Source: Casimicrobiaceae bacterium (GTDB lineage: Bacteria > Pseudomonadota > Gammaproteobacteria > Burkholderiales > Casimicrobiaceae). Taken from it: a stretch of DNA of 64,000 nt. A program made the translations under genes and the position numbers. Location of the stretch: NCBI GenBank assembly GCA_026646885.1, contig JAPKHK010000005.1, positions 124,001-188,000 of the forward strand. The letters are read 5' to 3'. The notes beneath the pieces were generated by a model. That model saw nothing but the letters and a program-made list of their open reading frames with translations, was not told where the DNA came from and searched no databases. Shown piece by piece: positions 1 through 9,200 of the stretch (its first letter is position 1; every line of letters starts with the position of its first letter).

Positions 1-2540
1 CCGGTGGCATCGGCGGCTGGACCGCCGTCGGCCCTGACGTCGTCGCCGGCCGCGTGCGCGCGATCCTCTACGACCGGATCGATCACAACCGCATTTATCT
101 TGGCGCGGCGACCGGAGGCATCTGGATCTCCACTGACGGTGGTGCCAACTGGACGGCCACCAACGACTTCGCCTCCTCGCTCACCATCTCCGCGCTGGCG
201 CAGGATCCGAACAACGCCAACGTGCTGTATGCTGGAACGGGCGAATGGGTGGCGGGCTTCCGCGGCATCGGCGTCATGAGGTCTGCCGATCGCGGCGCTA
301 CTTGGACCAAGCTCAACGCCACGGACCCCGGCACCAGCAGCTGCTGGCGGTATGTGCAAGACGTGGCCACTCACCCGAGCAACTCCTCGATCCTTTTCGC
401 CGGCAATTGGTGCGGCATCTACCGCAGCACCGACGGCGGCAGCAGCTGGACCCGAGTGCACCAAATCAGCAACAGCTCGAATAGCCTCGGCGTAGGTTGG
501 CGGATCCTCTTTTCTCCCACCGACTCCAACCGCGTTTTGGCGGCGATGAGCGGGCGGCAAGTGGCCCTATCCACCAACGGCGGCGCCAGCTTTACACCCA
601 TACAAGTGGGCACGGCCGTCGATAGCATCTGGTTGAAGCGGGTCAACATCGCCTGGTCTAAATCCGCACCCAGCGTGGTCTACGCTTCGGTCAACGAGGA
701 CAACGGTGATATCTATAAGTCCACCGACGGCGGCGCCAACTGGACCAAGACATCCAACCCAAAAGCGCTGGGCAACCAGGGCGAGTATGGAAACACCATT
801 TGGGTCGATCCAACCGACGCGGACACGATCATCGTCGGCGGCATCGACTTGCATCGCTCGACCGACGGGGGTAGCACGTTCTCCCGCATCAGCGACTGGA
901 GCCGCCAGTATTACATCGTCGAAAGCATGTACTCGGCCCACGCCGACCATCACGTCATCGTCAATCACCCCGCTTACGATGGCGGCAGCAATCGCACTGC
1001 GCTTTTCGGCACCGATGGCGGGGTCTATCGCGCCGACCCGCAAACCGTCACCAACATGCAGGGGTGGCAAGTGAGCAGCGGCGGCCTGGTGACTACACAG
1101 TTCTACGCGGTGAGCGGCCGGAACGAAGCTGGCGGACTTTCGGTCATCGGCGGCACTCAGGACAATTCGACCTTTGTATTGTCTCCCAATCTCGGCGGCG
1201 TCTGGAAGCAGCCGGGTACCGGCGACGGGGGGCCGGGCTACTTCGATCCCACCTACCCGACCCGGGTGTATTTTTCCACGCAATACCTACACCTCGCCCG
1301 CTGGAACGTCGCCGACGACACGGGCAAGAGCATTTGCGAAGGCATTACGGAAGCGACCAAAGCCGATCCGGACCGCGACTATTTCCCCTGCGGCCGTGAC
1401 GCCACGCAGAAGGTGAACTTCATCGCGCCCTACATTGTCGATCCGGCCAACGGCGAGCGCATCTATGCCGGCGCGGCCTCGTTGTGGCTCTCGGAGAATG
1501 CGCGCAGCGCGGCGCAGCCTTCGTGGCGCGTCATCAAGGCGGCCTCCTCGGCACTGATCGACGGCGCGCAGACGAACTACCTCAGCACGGTCGCCATGCG
1601 CCCGGGCAATGCCAACCAGATCTGGGTCGGACACAACAACGGCGAGGTCTACCATACCGGCAACGCCCTCGCCGCCGCGCCCTCCTGGACTGCCGTCAAC
1701 GGCCTACCCAACCGCATCGTGACCAGCATCGTCTTCGACCCCACGAATACGCAACGAGTATTCATCACCTTCGGCGGTTTCAGCAGCGGCAATGTGTGGA
1801 TGAGCGACACCTACGGGGCGAACTGGCAGAACGTCTCCGCCGGTTTGCCGCAGGCCCCGGCCTACGCCATTGCCGTACATCCCACTCAGCCCAACGTGCT
1901 CTACGTGGGAACCGAGGTGGGGCTGTTCGTGAGCGAAAACAGCGGCGCCAGCTGGAACACGCAGAATGAGGGTCCGGCCGCCACTTTGATCAGGGCGCTG
2001 TTCTTCGCGGACAACAACACCTTGGTCGCCGGCACTTACGGCCGCGGCATCTGGCGCACCAGCACCTACAATGTTCCGACGATACCGGTCTACGAATTCC
2101 GCGATACGCTCCTCAATCACTACTTCCGAACGGCGAGCCAGGCCGAAGCCGACATGATTTCAGCGACGTGGAGTCGCTGGGCCGCAACGACGGATACCTT
2201 CCGCGCCTATCCTGCTCAGGCACCGGGAACGCTCGGCGTCTGCCGCTTCGTCGGCAATCCCGCGCGCAATGTGGACTCGCATTTCTACACCATCAGCCCC
2301 GGCGAGTGTGAGAGCCTCAAATCCAACCCGGATTGGATCTATGAAGCGATCGCATTCTATGCCGCGCTTTCGCCCAACGGAACCTCTTGCACCCCCGGAC
2401 TGGTGCCGGTCTATAGGCTTTACAACAACATTTATCCGGTAATGAACCATCGCTTCACCACCAGTTCTTCAGTTTACAGTGAGATGCAAGCGCAGGGCTG
2501 GATCCCCGAGGGCGTCGCCATGTGCGTCCCTGCCTCATGA
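1..2540 (+). CDS. Secreted BNR/Asp-box repeat protein with DUF5648-like C-terminus, 5' partial
   Basis: The reading frame is open at the left edge (codons in phase with base 3), so the N-terminus and any signal peptide lie outside. Many Asp-box motifs of the S-T-D-G-G-x-x-W type recur (first near base 130; variants include STDGGANW, STDGGSSW, SENSGASW), as in sortilin/VPS10-like and sialidase-type beta-propellers. The last 150 or so residues hold repeats of the form V-Y-x-x-x-x-x-x-x-x-H-x-[FY]-[RT]-T, which resemble DUF5648, a domain found at the ends of exported bacterial proteins. The GTG at base 54 is an internal valine codon, not a start. The likely role is extracellular or surface carbohydrate or protein binding. 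The Asp-box repeats are certain, the function is inferred, and no catalytic residue is recognised. Confidence 0.75.
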   Translation, partial: GGIGGWTAVGPDVVAGRVRAILYDRIDHNRIYLGAATGGIWISTDGGANWTATNDFASSLTISALAQDPNNANVLYAGTGEWVAGFRGIGVMRSADRGATWTKLNATDPGTSSCWRYVQDVATHPSNSSILFAGNWCGIYRSTDGGSSWTRVHQISNSSNSLGVGWRILFSPTDSNRVLAAMSGRQVALSTNGGASFTPIQVGTAVDSIWLKRVNIAWSKSAPSVVYASVNEDNGDIYKSTDGGANWTKTSNPKALGNQGEYGNTIWVDPTDADTIIVGGIDLHRSTDGGSTFSRISDWSRQYYIVESMYSAHADHHVIVNHPAYDGGSNRTALFGTDGGVYRADPQTVTNMQGWQVSSGGLVTTQFYAVSGRNEAGGLSVIGGTQDNSTFVLSPNLGGVWKQPGTGDGGPGYFDPTYPTRVYFSTQYLHLARWNVADDTGKSICEGITEATKADPDRDYFPCGRDATQKVNFIAPYIVDPANGERIYAGAASLWLSENARSAAQPSWRVIKAASSALIDGAQTNYLSTVAMRPGNANQIWVGHNNGEVYHTGNALAAAPSWTAVNGLPNRIVTSIVFDPTNTQRVFITFGGFSSGNVWMSDTYGANWQNVSAGLPQAPAYAIAVHPTQPNVLYVGTEVGLFVSENSGASWNTQNEGPAATLIRALFFADNNTLVAGTYGRGIWRTSTYNVPTIPVYEFRDTLLNHYFRTASQAEADMISATWSRWAATTDTFRAYPAQAPGTLGVCRFVGNPARNVDSHFYTISPGECESLKSNPDWIYEAIAFYAALSPNGTSCTPGLVPVYRLYNNIYPVMNHRFTTSSSVYSEMQAQGWIPEGVAMCVPAS

Positions 2541-2656
2541 AACTCGCCGTGGTTGAATTGTCATCCCTCGCTGGCTTGGGCGTTCTTGCGCCGTGGGGGT
2601 TTTTCACCCATCATTGCCGCATTTCCATGCCAATGGAATAACTTGTCGGCAAGCGC

Positions 2657-4357
2657 ATGAAAGTTACTCTCTACGAAGCCCTGGGCATCCCCCCCACCGC
2701 CAGCGACAAGGCGGTGCGCGCGGCTTTGCGCAATTTGGTTCGTCAGTATTACCTCAACACCCGCGACGACCAGAACGAAATTGAGGAAGCTCTACGCTTC
2801 GTCAATCACGCCAGCCACATCCTCACCGATAAGGCGCTGCGGCAGCGTTACGATGAAGAAATCGCCTCCGGTATCCATATCGGCAGTGACGCCGCGCGCA
2901 GGCACTTCGTTGCCAACATGCAGGCCTTGGGGTTGGGGCGTTCGGTCACTTTCACCGCGGGCTCGGAAGCCGACTTCAGCAACCCCAATTACGCCCAGCA
3001 GAAAGCACACCACCATGGCCTGACCGCCGGGCTCAACCTAGTGGCGCGAGGCGCCTTCTATCAAATCGCCGCCGCAGCCACCCTCATCCCGATGTTGCTG
3101 CTAGTGATCTGGCTGGTCACTCCCTGGCACAACTTGCTCAAGCAATCGCAACTCCTCTTCATCTGGGCCCTGGGTGGCGGCGTGGTCGCGGCCGGGATTT
3201 ATACGCTGGTTAGCAATATCGCGCAGCGGCGCAGGCGGACCGCGGAACCATTCAACAGCGCCGTGGCCCAGTTGACCATCCTCAAGTGGCGCAAGGAAAA
3301 AACCGTTTTCATGGGCACCTTCGAGCCGATCGAGGACCCGACCTGGCTGTTTCGCCTACGAATGGTGGAACTGGAGCGTGCGCAAAACTTGCGTACCAGC
3401 GGAGTCCGGGCTTGGGTTCGGCTGGCTGCGCGGTTGTTTGATTACGGTCTGTGGGGGGTATCGCTCACTGCCTTCTACTATGTGTTGGGCTTTCTGGGCG
3501 TCATCAGCCCCAACACCATCGCTATGCTCACCCACCCCATGCTTGCCCCAATCATCACCACCGGAACCTGGGTACCTCTGGAAACTCTGTTGCAGGTCTA
3601 TCTGCACACCACACCCGGCAAGTGGCTTTTCGGGGTCTACGTTCAGTTCGGTGTCAGCAGCGCGCACAACCGCCCCAACATCCGCACCCGTTGGATCAGC
3701 AGCTTCCGACGCGCGGTACATGTCTGGTGGCGCGGGATGGGATGCGGCGTTCCCGTAGTCTCGCTGGCGCTCATGGCTCTAGGGAAGGAGGCACTGATGA
3801 ATCAGCTCGAAACCGACTGGGATGCAGCCGAGGACTGCCTCGTCACACACAGCCCGGTAGGCAAGCTCAACGCTTTCACCGGCATCGCCGGATTGGTGGC
3901 GTTCCTCTGGGCCACAGGAATGGCGTGGGCCGAGCCCATGCAGGCCACCGCGCGCGAAGTCGAAGCCTTTGCCGCCAACGTGGTCGAGCAGGCCGCTGCG
4001 GTGATCCACCGCATACAGCCCAATGAACCCGCTACCCAGATTGCCGCCAACGACCCTGTCGATTCCGTGCCTACCCCCCTCGAAATCAAGAGGAAACGAT
4101 GGGCCGAATGGGAAGCAGAAGCCAAGGTTCTCGGCGCGCAGAAGAACTTCACCCAGCAGGCGGAGATCTGCCGGCAATGGGCGGACGAAGACTTTCGCAA
4201 TCCAGATGCGTGGAAATGCTTGGGATTGGCCAGACAGGCTTTGGGCAGTCACCGCGCCGCAGTCGAGGCTTTACAGCGCGCCGCGCGTTATGACCCGAAC
4301 GATCAGAGCATTCAAGATGCCATCGTGCGCAGCTTCCGCTCGCAATATGGGCGCTAG
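2657..4357 (+). CDS. Membrane protein with degenerate J-like domain, RDD-like domain and C-terminal TPR
   Basis: The product is 566 residues. Residues 1-70 follow a DnaJ J-domain pattern (LYEALGIPPTAS at the start, LTDKALRQRYDEE at the end). Where the Hsp70-activating HPD tripeptide should stand (32-34) the sequence reads YLN, so stimulation of DnaK is not expected. Two hydrophobic segments follow at about 133-154 and 166-187. Residues 250-400 resemble an RDD-family membrane domain (RLAARLFDYGLWG, then TPGKWLFGVYV). Another hydrophobic stretch lies at 402-424, and a TPR-like helix pair at about 495-550. The start is the first ATG of the frame; the ribosome site is weak. No hsp70 gene is nearby. 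I do not recognise this architecture; the domain assignments are by eye and the function is unknown. Confidence 0.8.
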   Translation: MKVTLYEALGIPPTASDKAVRAALRNLVRQYYLNTRDDQNEIEEALRFVNHASHILTDKALRQRYDEEIASGIHIGSDAARRHFVANMQALGLGRSVTFTAGSEADFSNPNYAQQKAHHHGLTAGLNLVARGAFYQIAAAATLIPMLLLVIWLVTPWHNLLKQSQLLFIWALGGGVVAAGIYTLVSNIAQRRRRTAEPFNSAVAQLTILKWRKEKTVFMGTFEPIEDPTWLFRLRMVELERAQNLRTSGVRAWVRLAARLFDYGLWGVSLTAFYYVLGFLGVISPNTIAMLTHPMLAPIITTGTWVPLETLLQVYLHTTPGKWLFGVYVQFGVSSAHNRPNIRTRWISSFRRAVHVWWRGMGCGVPVVSLALMALGKEALMNQLETDWDAAEDCLVTHSPVGKLNAFTGIAGLVAFLWATGMAWAEPMQATAREVEAFAANVVEQAAAVIHRIQPNEPATQIAANDPVDSVPTPLEIKRKRWAEWEAEAKVLGAQKNFTQQAEICRQWADEDFRNPDAWKCLGLARQALGSHRAAVEALQRAARYDPNDQSIQDAIVRSFRSQYGR

Positions 4358-4391
4358 CCGGCCAATGCCCCACAGGCAAATCGACTAACGC

Positions 4392-5282
4392 TCAGATCAC
4401 CGAGAGCCACAGCGGCAGGCTAAACATAGCCAACACGGTGCCGCTAGATATCAACAGCGACACGAGTGCGCCTTGCCCGCCCAGGCGCGTCGCCAGTACA
4501 TAGGCTGAGGTCGCGGTCGGTACCGCCGCCATGATCACCGCCAGGCGCATCTGCAGTGCGGGAAGCTCAGCCCAATGCGCGAACCCCCAGGCAAGCGCCG
4601 GCAGGATGCAGAGCTTCAGGAAATTCCAGAAAGCCACCGCTGGCCAGGATCGCATCGCCCCACGCAAAACCAGGCCGGCCCCCACGCTCAGCAGGCCAAG
4701 TGGCAGTGCCGCACTGGCCAGCAGCTCGAGTACCCGGGTCGCGGGCGCGGGAAGCGCAAACCCGAAGAAACGCCAGGTGAACGCTGCCATGCAGGCGAGC
4801 ACCAAGGGATTGCGAAGAATTTCGCCAAAAACGCGCGCACCTTGAGCTCGCGCCAGCATGCCGACCGCGCCGAGATTGACGATAGGCACCAGGAGCCCGA
4901 CGAGAAAGGAGATACCGGCTAGCCCGGCTTCACCCTCCAGGCGCGCAGCAACGGCCAACGCAACATAAGTATTGAAGCGAAAACCACACTGGTAACAGGC
5001 CGCGAACTGTTGCCGAGTCAGTCGCGGCAATGCGCGCCCGAGCAAGCTCAGGGCCATGCCCGCCAAAGTGAAACCCAAGCCCACGGCGCCAAGCTGCAGC
5101 CAACTCGAATCCAAGGGTGGTAATCCGATAAGCGAGCGGATCAGTAGGGCAGGAAAAAGCAGGTAATAAACGAGGCGATCAACGCCCTCCCAGAACGCGT
5201 CGCCGAAACTCGGCGCCCGCGAAAGAGCCCAGCCCAGCACGATGAGCAGAAAGTCCGGAACCAGCAGCAATGCGACACTCAT
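4392..5282 (-). CDS. AEC (auxin efflux carrier) family permease
   Basis: This 296-residue, strongly hydrophobic protein has about ten predicted membrane segments in two halves. The N-terminal pattern, a hydrophobic helix followed by FWEGVDRLVYYLLFPALLI, is typical of AEC/PIN-like carriers, which move small organic anions such as dicarboxylates across the inner membrane. Length fits the family (about 300). The gene ends just beyond the convergent J-like/RDD gene and is not tightly coupled to the thioredoxin gene 148 bases upstream. The substrate cannot be read from the sequence. Confidence 0.85.
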   Translation of the reverse strand: MSVALLLVPDFLLIVLGWALSRAPSFGDAFWEGVDRLVYYLLFPALLIRSLIGLPPLDSSWLQLGAVGLGFTLAGMALSLLGRALPRLTRQQFAACYQCGFRFNTYVALAVAARLEGEAGLAGISFLVGLLVPIVNLGAVGMLARAQGARVFGEILRNPLVLACMAAFTWRFFGFALPAPATRVLELLASAALPLGLLSVGAGLVLRGAMRSWPAVAFWNFLKLCILPALAWGFAHWAELPALQMRLAVIMAAVPTATSAYVLATRLGGQGALVSLLISSGTVLAMFSLPLWLSVI

Positions 5283-5429
5283 TCGGCTTTCGGCTTATCG
5301 GTTTGCTGTTCAAGACAGGCGCCGGCTCCCCGCCGCGGCGCAAACACGGAAAACGACGGGTGCCCGATCAACCGGATCGGTGCGGTGCGAGCGGCACCCT
5401 TGGGCGACAGCGCCCCGGACCACTCGGGA

Positions 5430-5822
5430 TCACGTTCCGGCTTCCCCCGACTGTCCTGATTCGCTGGCAAGCTGGCGCCGCACCTCATCCATGTCCAGCG
5501 CGCCCGCTGCGCTCACGAGCTTCTCGAAGTCCCCCGCCGGAAGCGCCCCGGCTTGGGAATAGACGACGACATTGTCGCGAAAGACCATCAGCGTGGGGAT
5601 GGAGCGAATCTTGAAGTACCCGGCAAGCGCTTGTTGCTCTTCGGTGTTCACCTTGGCAAACAAGGCTTCCGGGTGAGCTCGCGCCGCCGCCTCGAAGACC
5701 GGAGCAAACGCCCGGCAAGGCCCGCACCAGGGTGCCCAGAAATCGACGATCGCGAAGGGGTGATCGGTGATGCGCTCAGCGAAGCTGTCCGCATCAAGTT
5801 CCACGACTGGATTGTCGTTCAT
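5430..5822 (-). CDS. Thioredoxin-family protein
   Basis: The product is 130 residues with a single thioredoxin fold. The redox site WCGPC is at residues 32-36, followed by the cis-proline region IRSIPTLMVF. It should act as a cytoplasmic disulfide reductase or dithiol exchange protein; no signal peptide is seen. I choose the ATG at 5822 rather than an in-frame ATG ten codons earlier because GAGG sits five bases before it. The C-terminal tail (about 100-130) is longer than in classical TrxA and acidic. It lies just downstream of the TusA-like gene on the same strand, so a shared role in sulfur or redox chemistry is possible but inferred. Confidence 0.9.
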   Translation of the reverse strand: MNDNPVVELDADSFAERITDHPFAIVDFWAPWCGPCRAFAPVFEAAARAHPEALFAKVNTEEQQALAGYFKIRSIPTLMVFRDNVVVYSQAGALPAGDFEKLVSAAGALDMDEVRRQLASESGQSGEAGT

Positions 5823-5953
5823 CGCATCCTCGATTTCTGGCCTTTGGACCAAGAATGGCGCCGCCGCGCCGGTTGGTCGATGCCGTGTTCATCTGCACTC
5901 TTTCGCAACTTGCGCCGACCCGCCGCGGTGACCGTCTTGGCCGCCTGAAGGTT

Positions 5954-6184
5954 CTATTTCTTTTCCAAGAAGAAAACCAAGGCTCCGGCCTCTTCGCCAT
6001 GGTCCAGCAACAGATGCCCGGTTTGCTTGGCAAAGGCCTGGAAATCCTTGACTGAACCCGGGTCCGTGGTCAGCACCTTGAGTACTTCACCGCTGGCCAT
6101 TTCGTTCATGGCCTTCTTGGTGCGCAAAATCGGCAGAGGGCAATTGAGCCCTTTGGCATCGAGCAGTTTATCGAACGGCCGCAT
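5954..6184 (-). CDS. tusA: TusA/SirA/YedF-like sulfur carrier protein
   Basis: This 76-residue protein has the family signature LDAKGLNCPLPILRTKKA; the sulfur-accepting Cys is residue 15 in the CPxP motif. TusA-type proteins relay persulfide sulfur from cysteine desulfurase for tRNA thio-modification, molybdenum cofactor or other sulfur transfers. The length is standard. GGAGA lies seven bases before the ATG. A TATAAT hexamer on the minus strand (6259-6264), inside the end of the kinase gene, could serve as its promoter. It precedes the thioredoxin gene. Whether it is true TusA or a paralogue (YedF-like) cannot be settled from one sequence. Confidence 0.88.
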   Translation of the reverse strand: MRPFDKLLDAKGLNCPLPILRTKKAMNEMASGEVLKVLTTDPGSVKDFQAFAKQTGHLLLDHGEEAGALVFFLEKK

Positions 6185-6287
6185 CGCTTTCTCCGCAAGA
6201 GTCGCTCGCGCGAATCAGGGCAGACGTTCTGCCGCCTCGCCTTGATCCCGCTTTTGCCATTATACAGTGGCGCCCGATCCTCCTGGG

Positions 6288-9200
6288 TCAAAACCCGGGC
6301 AGAGTGAAGTGAAAGGTCGCGCCCTCGCCTTCCCTCCCTTCCGCCCAGATCTTCCCGCCATGCCGGCGCACGATGCGCTGTACGATCGCCAGGCCGATTC
6401 CCGTGCCCTCGAAGCGCCGGGGATCGTGCAGGCGTTGAAACGGCTTGAAGAGCTGGGCGGCGTAATCCATGGAAAAGCCGGCACCATTGTCGCGCACGAC
6501 GAAGACCGTTTCGCCGCCCTCGCTGCTGGAGAAAAACTCGATCTTTGCCTGCTCGCACTCGGCGGTGAATTTCCACGCATTACGCAGCAGGTTATCGAGC
6601 AAAACCCTGCTCAGCACCGGATCGGCTCTTGCGGGCAGGCTCTGAGCAATGTCCCAGAGCACCCTGCGCTCGGGAAATTGCTCTTCCAGAGTAGCGCGGA
6701 TTTCCATTGCGAAAGCGGCTAGGTCGATCGGTTCGCGGCGTAGCTCGCCGCGGCTCACGCGCGCCAATTCGAGCAAGTTGTCGATCAGCTCGCCCATGCG
6801 CTTCGAGGCACCGTGGATGCGAGCGAGGTAGTCGAGACCCTTGGCGTCGATGCACGCCGCATACTCCTTTTCGAGCAGGTGCGAAAACCCGTTCATGGCG
6901 CGCAGGGGCGCGCGCAAATCGTGGGAGACCGAATAGCTGAAGGATTCCAATTCCTGGTTCGACGCCGCAAGCTCGGCGGTGCGCTCCTCGACTCGTCTTT
7001 CGAGGGTTTCATTGAGGTCGCGGATGGTTTGTTCAGCGCGCTTCCTATCCGTTATGTCGACTACCATGCCCAGCACCCCGGCAGGGCGGGCCTGCTCATC
7101 GCGCATCAGGGTCACCAAGAGATCCACCCACACCGTTTGACCGCTGCGCGTGATGTAGCGCTTGTCCATGCGATAGGTCTCGCTTGCGCCGCTGGCCAGC
7201 TCGTTCAAATGCACGAGCTCCGCGGGCAAGTCTTCTGGGTGGGTGAATTGCCCGATGTTCATGCCCCTGAGCTCGTCGCGCGAATAGCCCAGGAGCTGCC
7301 CCAGAGCCTCGTTCGCCGCGGTCAGATTGCCCTCTCCGTCGGCCGTAGCGATGCCGATGATGGCGCGCTCGAAGATGCTGCGAAACCGCGTCTCGCTCGC
7401 CCGTATCGCGGCCTCGGCCAGTTTGCGCTCGGAGACATCGATGCCCATGGCGATCACCACCGGCCGGCCCTCCACTTCATAACGCACTCCGGTCACATAA
7501 TAGGGAATCGGCCGCCCGCTGCTAGCAACCAAGCTCGCCTCCAGGCTCGCTTCGCCTTTCTTCAGCACTTGTCGCGTGGCCTGCCGCAGATTGGTCCAAT
7601 CGACTTCCTGGTAGAGTTCGAGCGCCGCGCTGCGGGCCAGTGTCTCGCTCGGCTTGGCGAGCACGATCTCGAGGTTGCGGTTCCAGAGCAGAAGATGCCC
7701 AGACGCGTCGAACAAATAGAAGATCCCAGGCACCGACTCGATCAATTTCCTGCTGAAATCGCGCTCGCGGCGGATCAAATTCTCCGCTTCCTTGCGGGCG
7801 GAAATATCACGCAGCACGGAAATGATCGCCGGCCCGTCTTCCAGGTCGATGGCGGTGGCCGAACCCTCGACCGGAACGGACACGCCGTCGCGGCGCCGGT
7901 ACTCGACTTCTACATGCGGTAGGCGAAATAGCTCGGGGGCGCGTTCCAGCATGGCAATGCGGTCGCACACCATCTGCTGCCATGCCGGTGCAACGAATTC
8001 GAGCACGTCCTGGCCGATGGCTTCCTCGGGCCCGGCCAACCCGCAGAGCTTGGCGGCCGCGGGATTAGCGATGAGAATGCGGCGGTGCCTATGCACGATC
8101 ATCGCATCGGGCGAAAGATCGATGAGCATACGATAGCGCCGCACGGATTGCCGCAGCGCTTCTTGCGCCCGTTCTTGTTCAGTGATGTCGGTGTACGATG
8201 AGACAAAGCCTCCCCCCGGCAATGGTGTGCCGCGAATATCGAGCACGATACCTTTGGGTCGCACACGCTTGAAGTGGTGCGCCTGGAAGAGCCACGCGGC
8301 CGCCATGCGCTCTTGCACGAGTTTCTCGGGGTCGCCTGACCCGTATTCGCCGCGGCGCGCGTTGGAGCGGAAGATTTCCTCGATGGGCACGCCCACGCGG
8401 CGCAGCGCCTGGGGAATGTCCAGGAGCTCGAAGAAGCGCTGGTTCACGGCAATGACGTGGAGCGCCTGATCGATGACGCTGATGCCTTGCGGCAAATGCT
8501 CCAGGGTGGTTTGCAGGATCTCCGCTTGCCTCTGCAAGGTCTTTTGCATTTCGACGCGTTCCGAGATATCGATGCCCACACCCACCAACCCAGCGCCCCC
8601 GTTTTCCAGGGCGACCCGCTCGCCAGTGAAATAGAAGGGTCTCCCCACTCCATCCTTGTGGATGAAGAGGGCCTCGGCCGTGGCCGTGCCCAGCGTCAAG
8701 GCCATGGAGATGCGCTCGGCGATCAGCGCCTTGTCCTCGCCCGCGAAGAAGTCCAGCGGATGGGCAGTCCGCATCTCCGCGGCGGTGAGGCCGGTCATCG
8801 TCTCGAAGTTCTTGTTCCAGAGCAGAAAACGGCCGCTTTGGTCAAATAGATAGAAGACCCCCGGAATCGACTCGATGAGATGTTGGCGAAAATCCCGTTC
8901 TCTCAGCACTTGATCCGCTATGCGCTTGCGTTCAGTGATGTCGCGCGCCACCGTCAGCACCGCGGATTCGCCATCCAGTTCGATCAAGGTGCCGGTCGAT
9001 TCGACTTCGATCGTACGCCCGTCGAGCGTGTGGTAGCGCAATTCGCTCAGGGCGACGTGATCAGTCGCGCCCGAAACTAGCACCCGGATGCGCTCGCACA
9101 CCCGCGGATAATCCTCGGGAGCGACGATCGCTTCGATCTTTCTTCCGATCAATGCCTCTGCCGATTCAGCCCCGAGCAAGGCGGCGGCGGCCGGGTTGGC

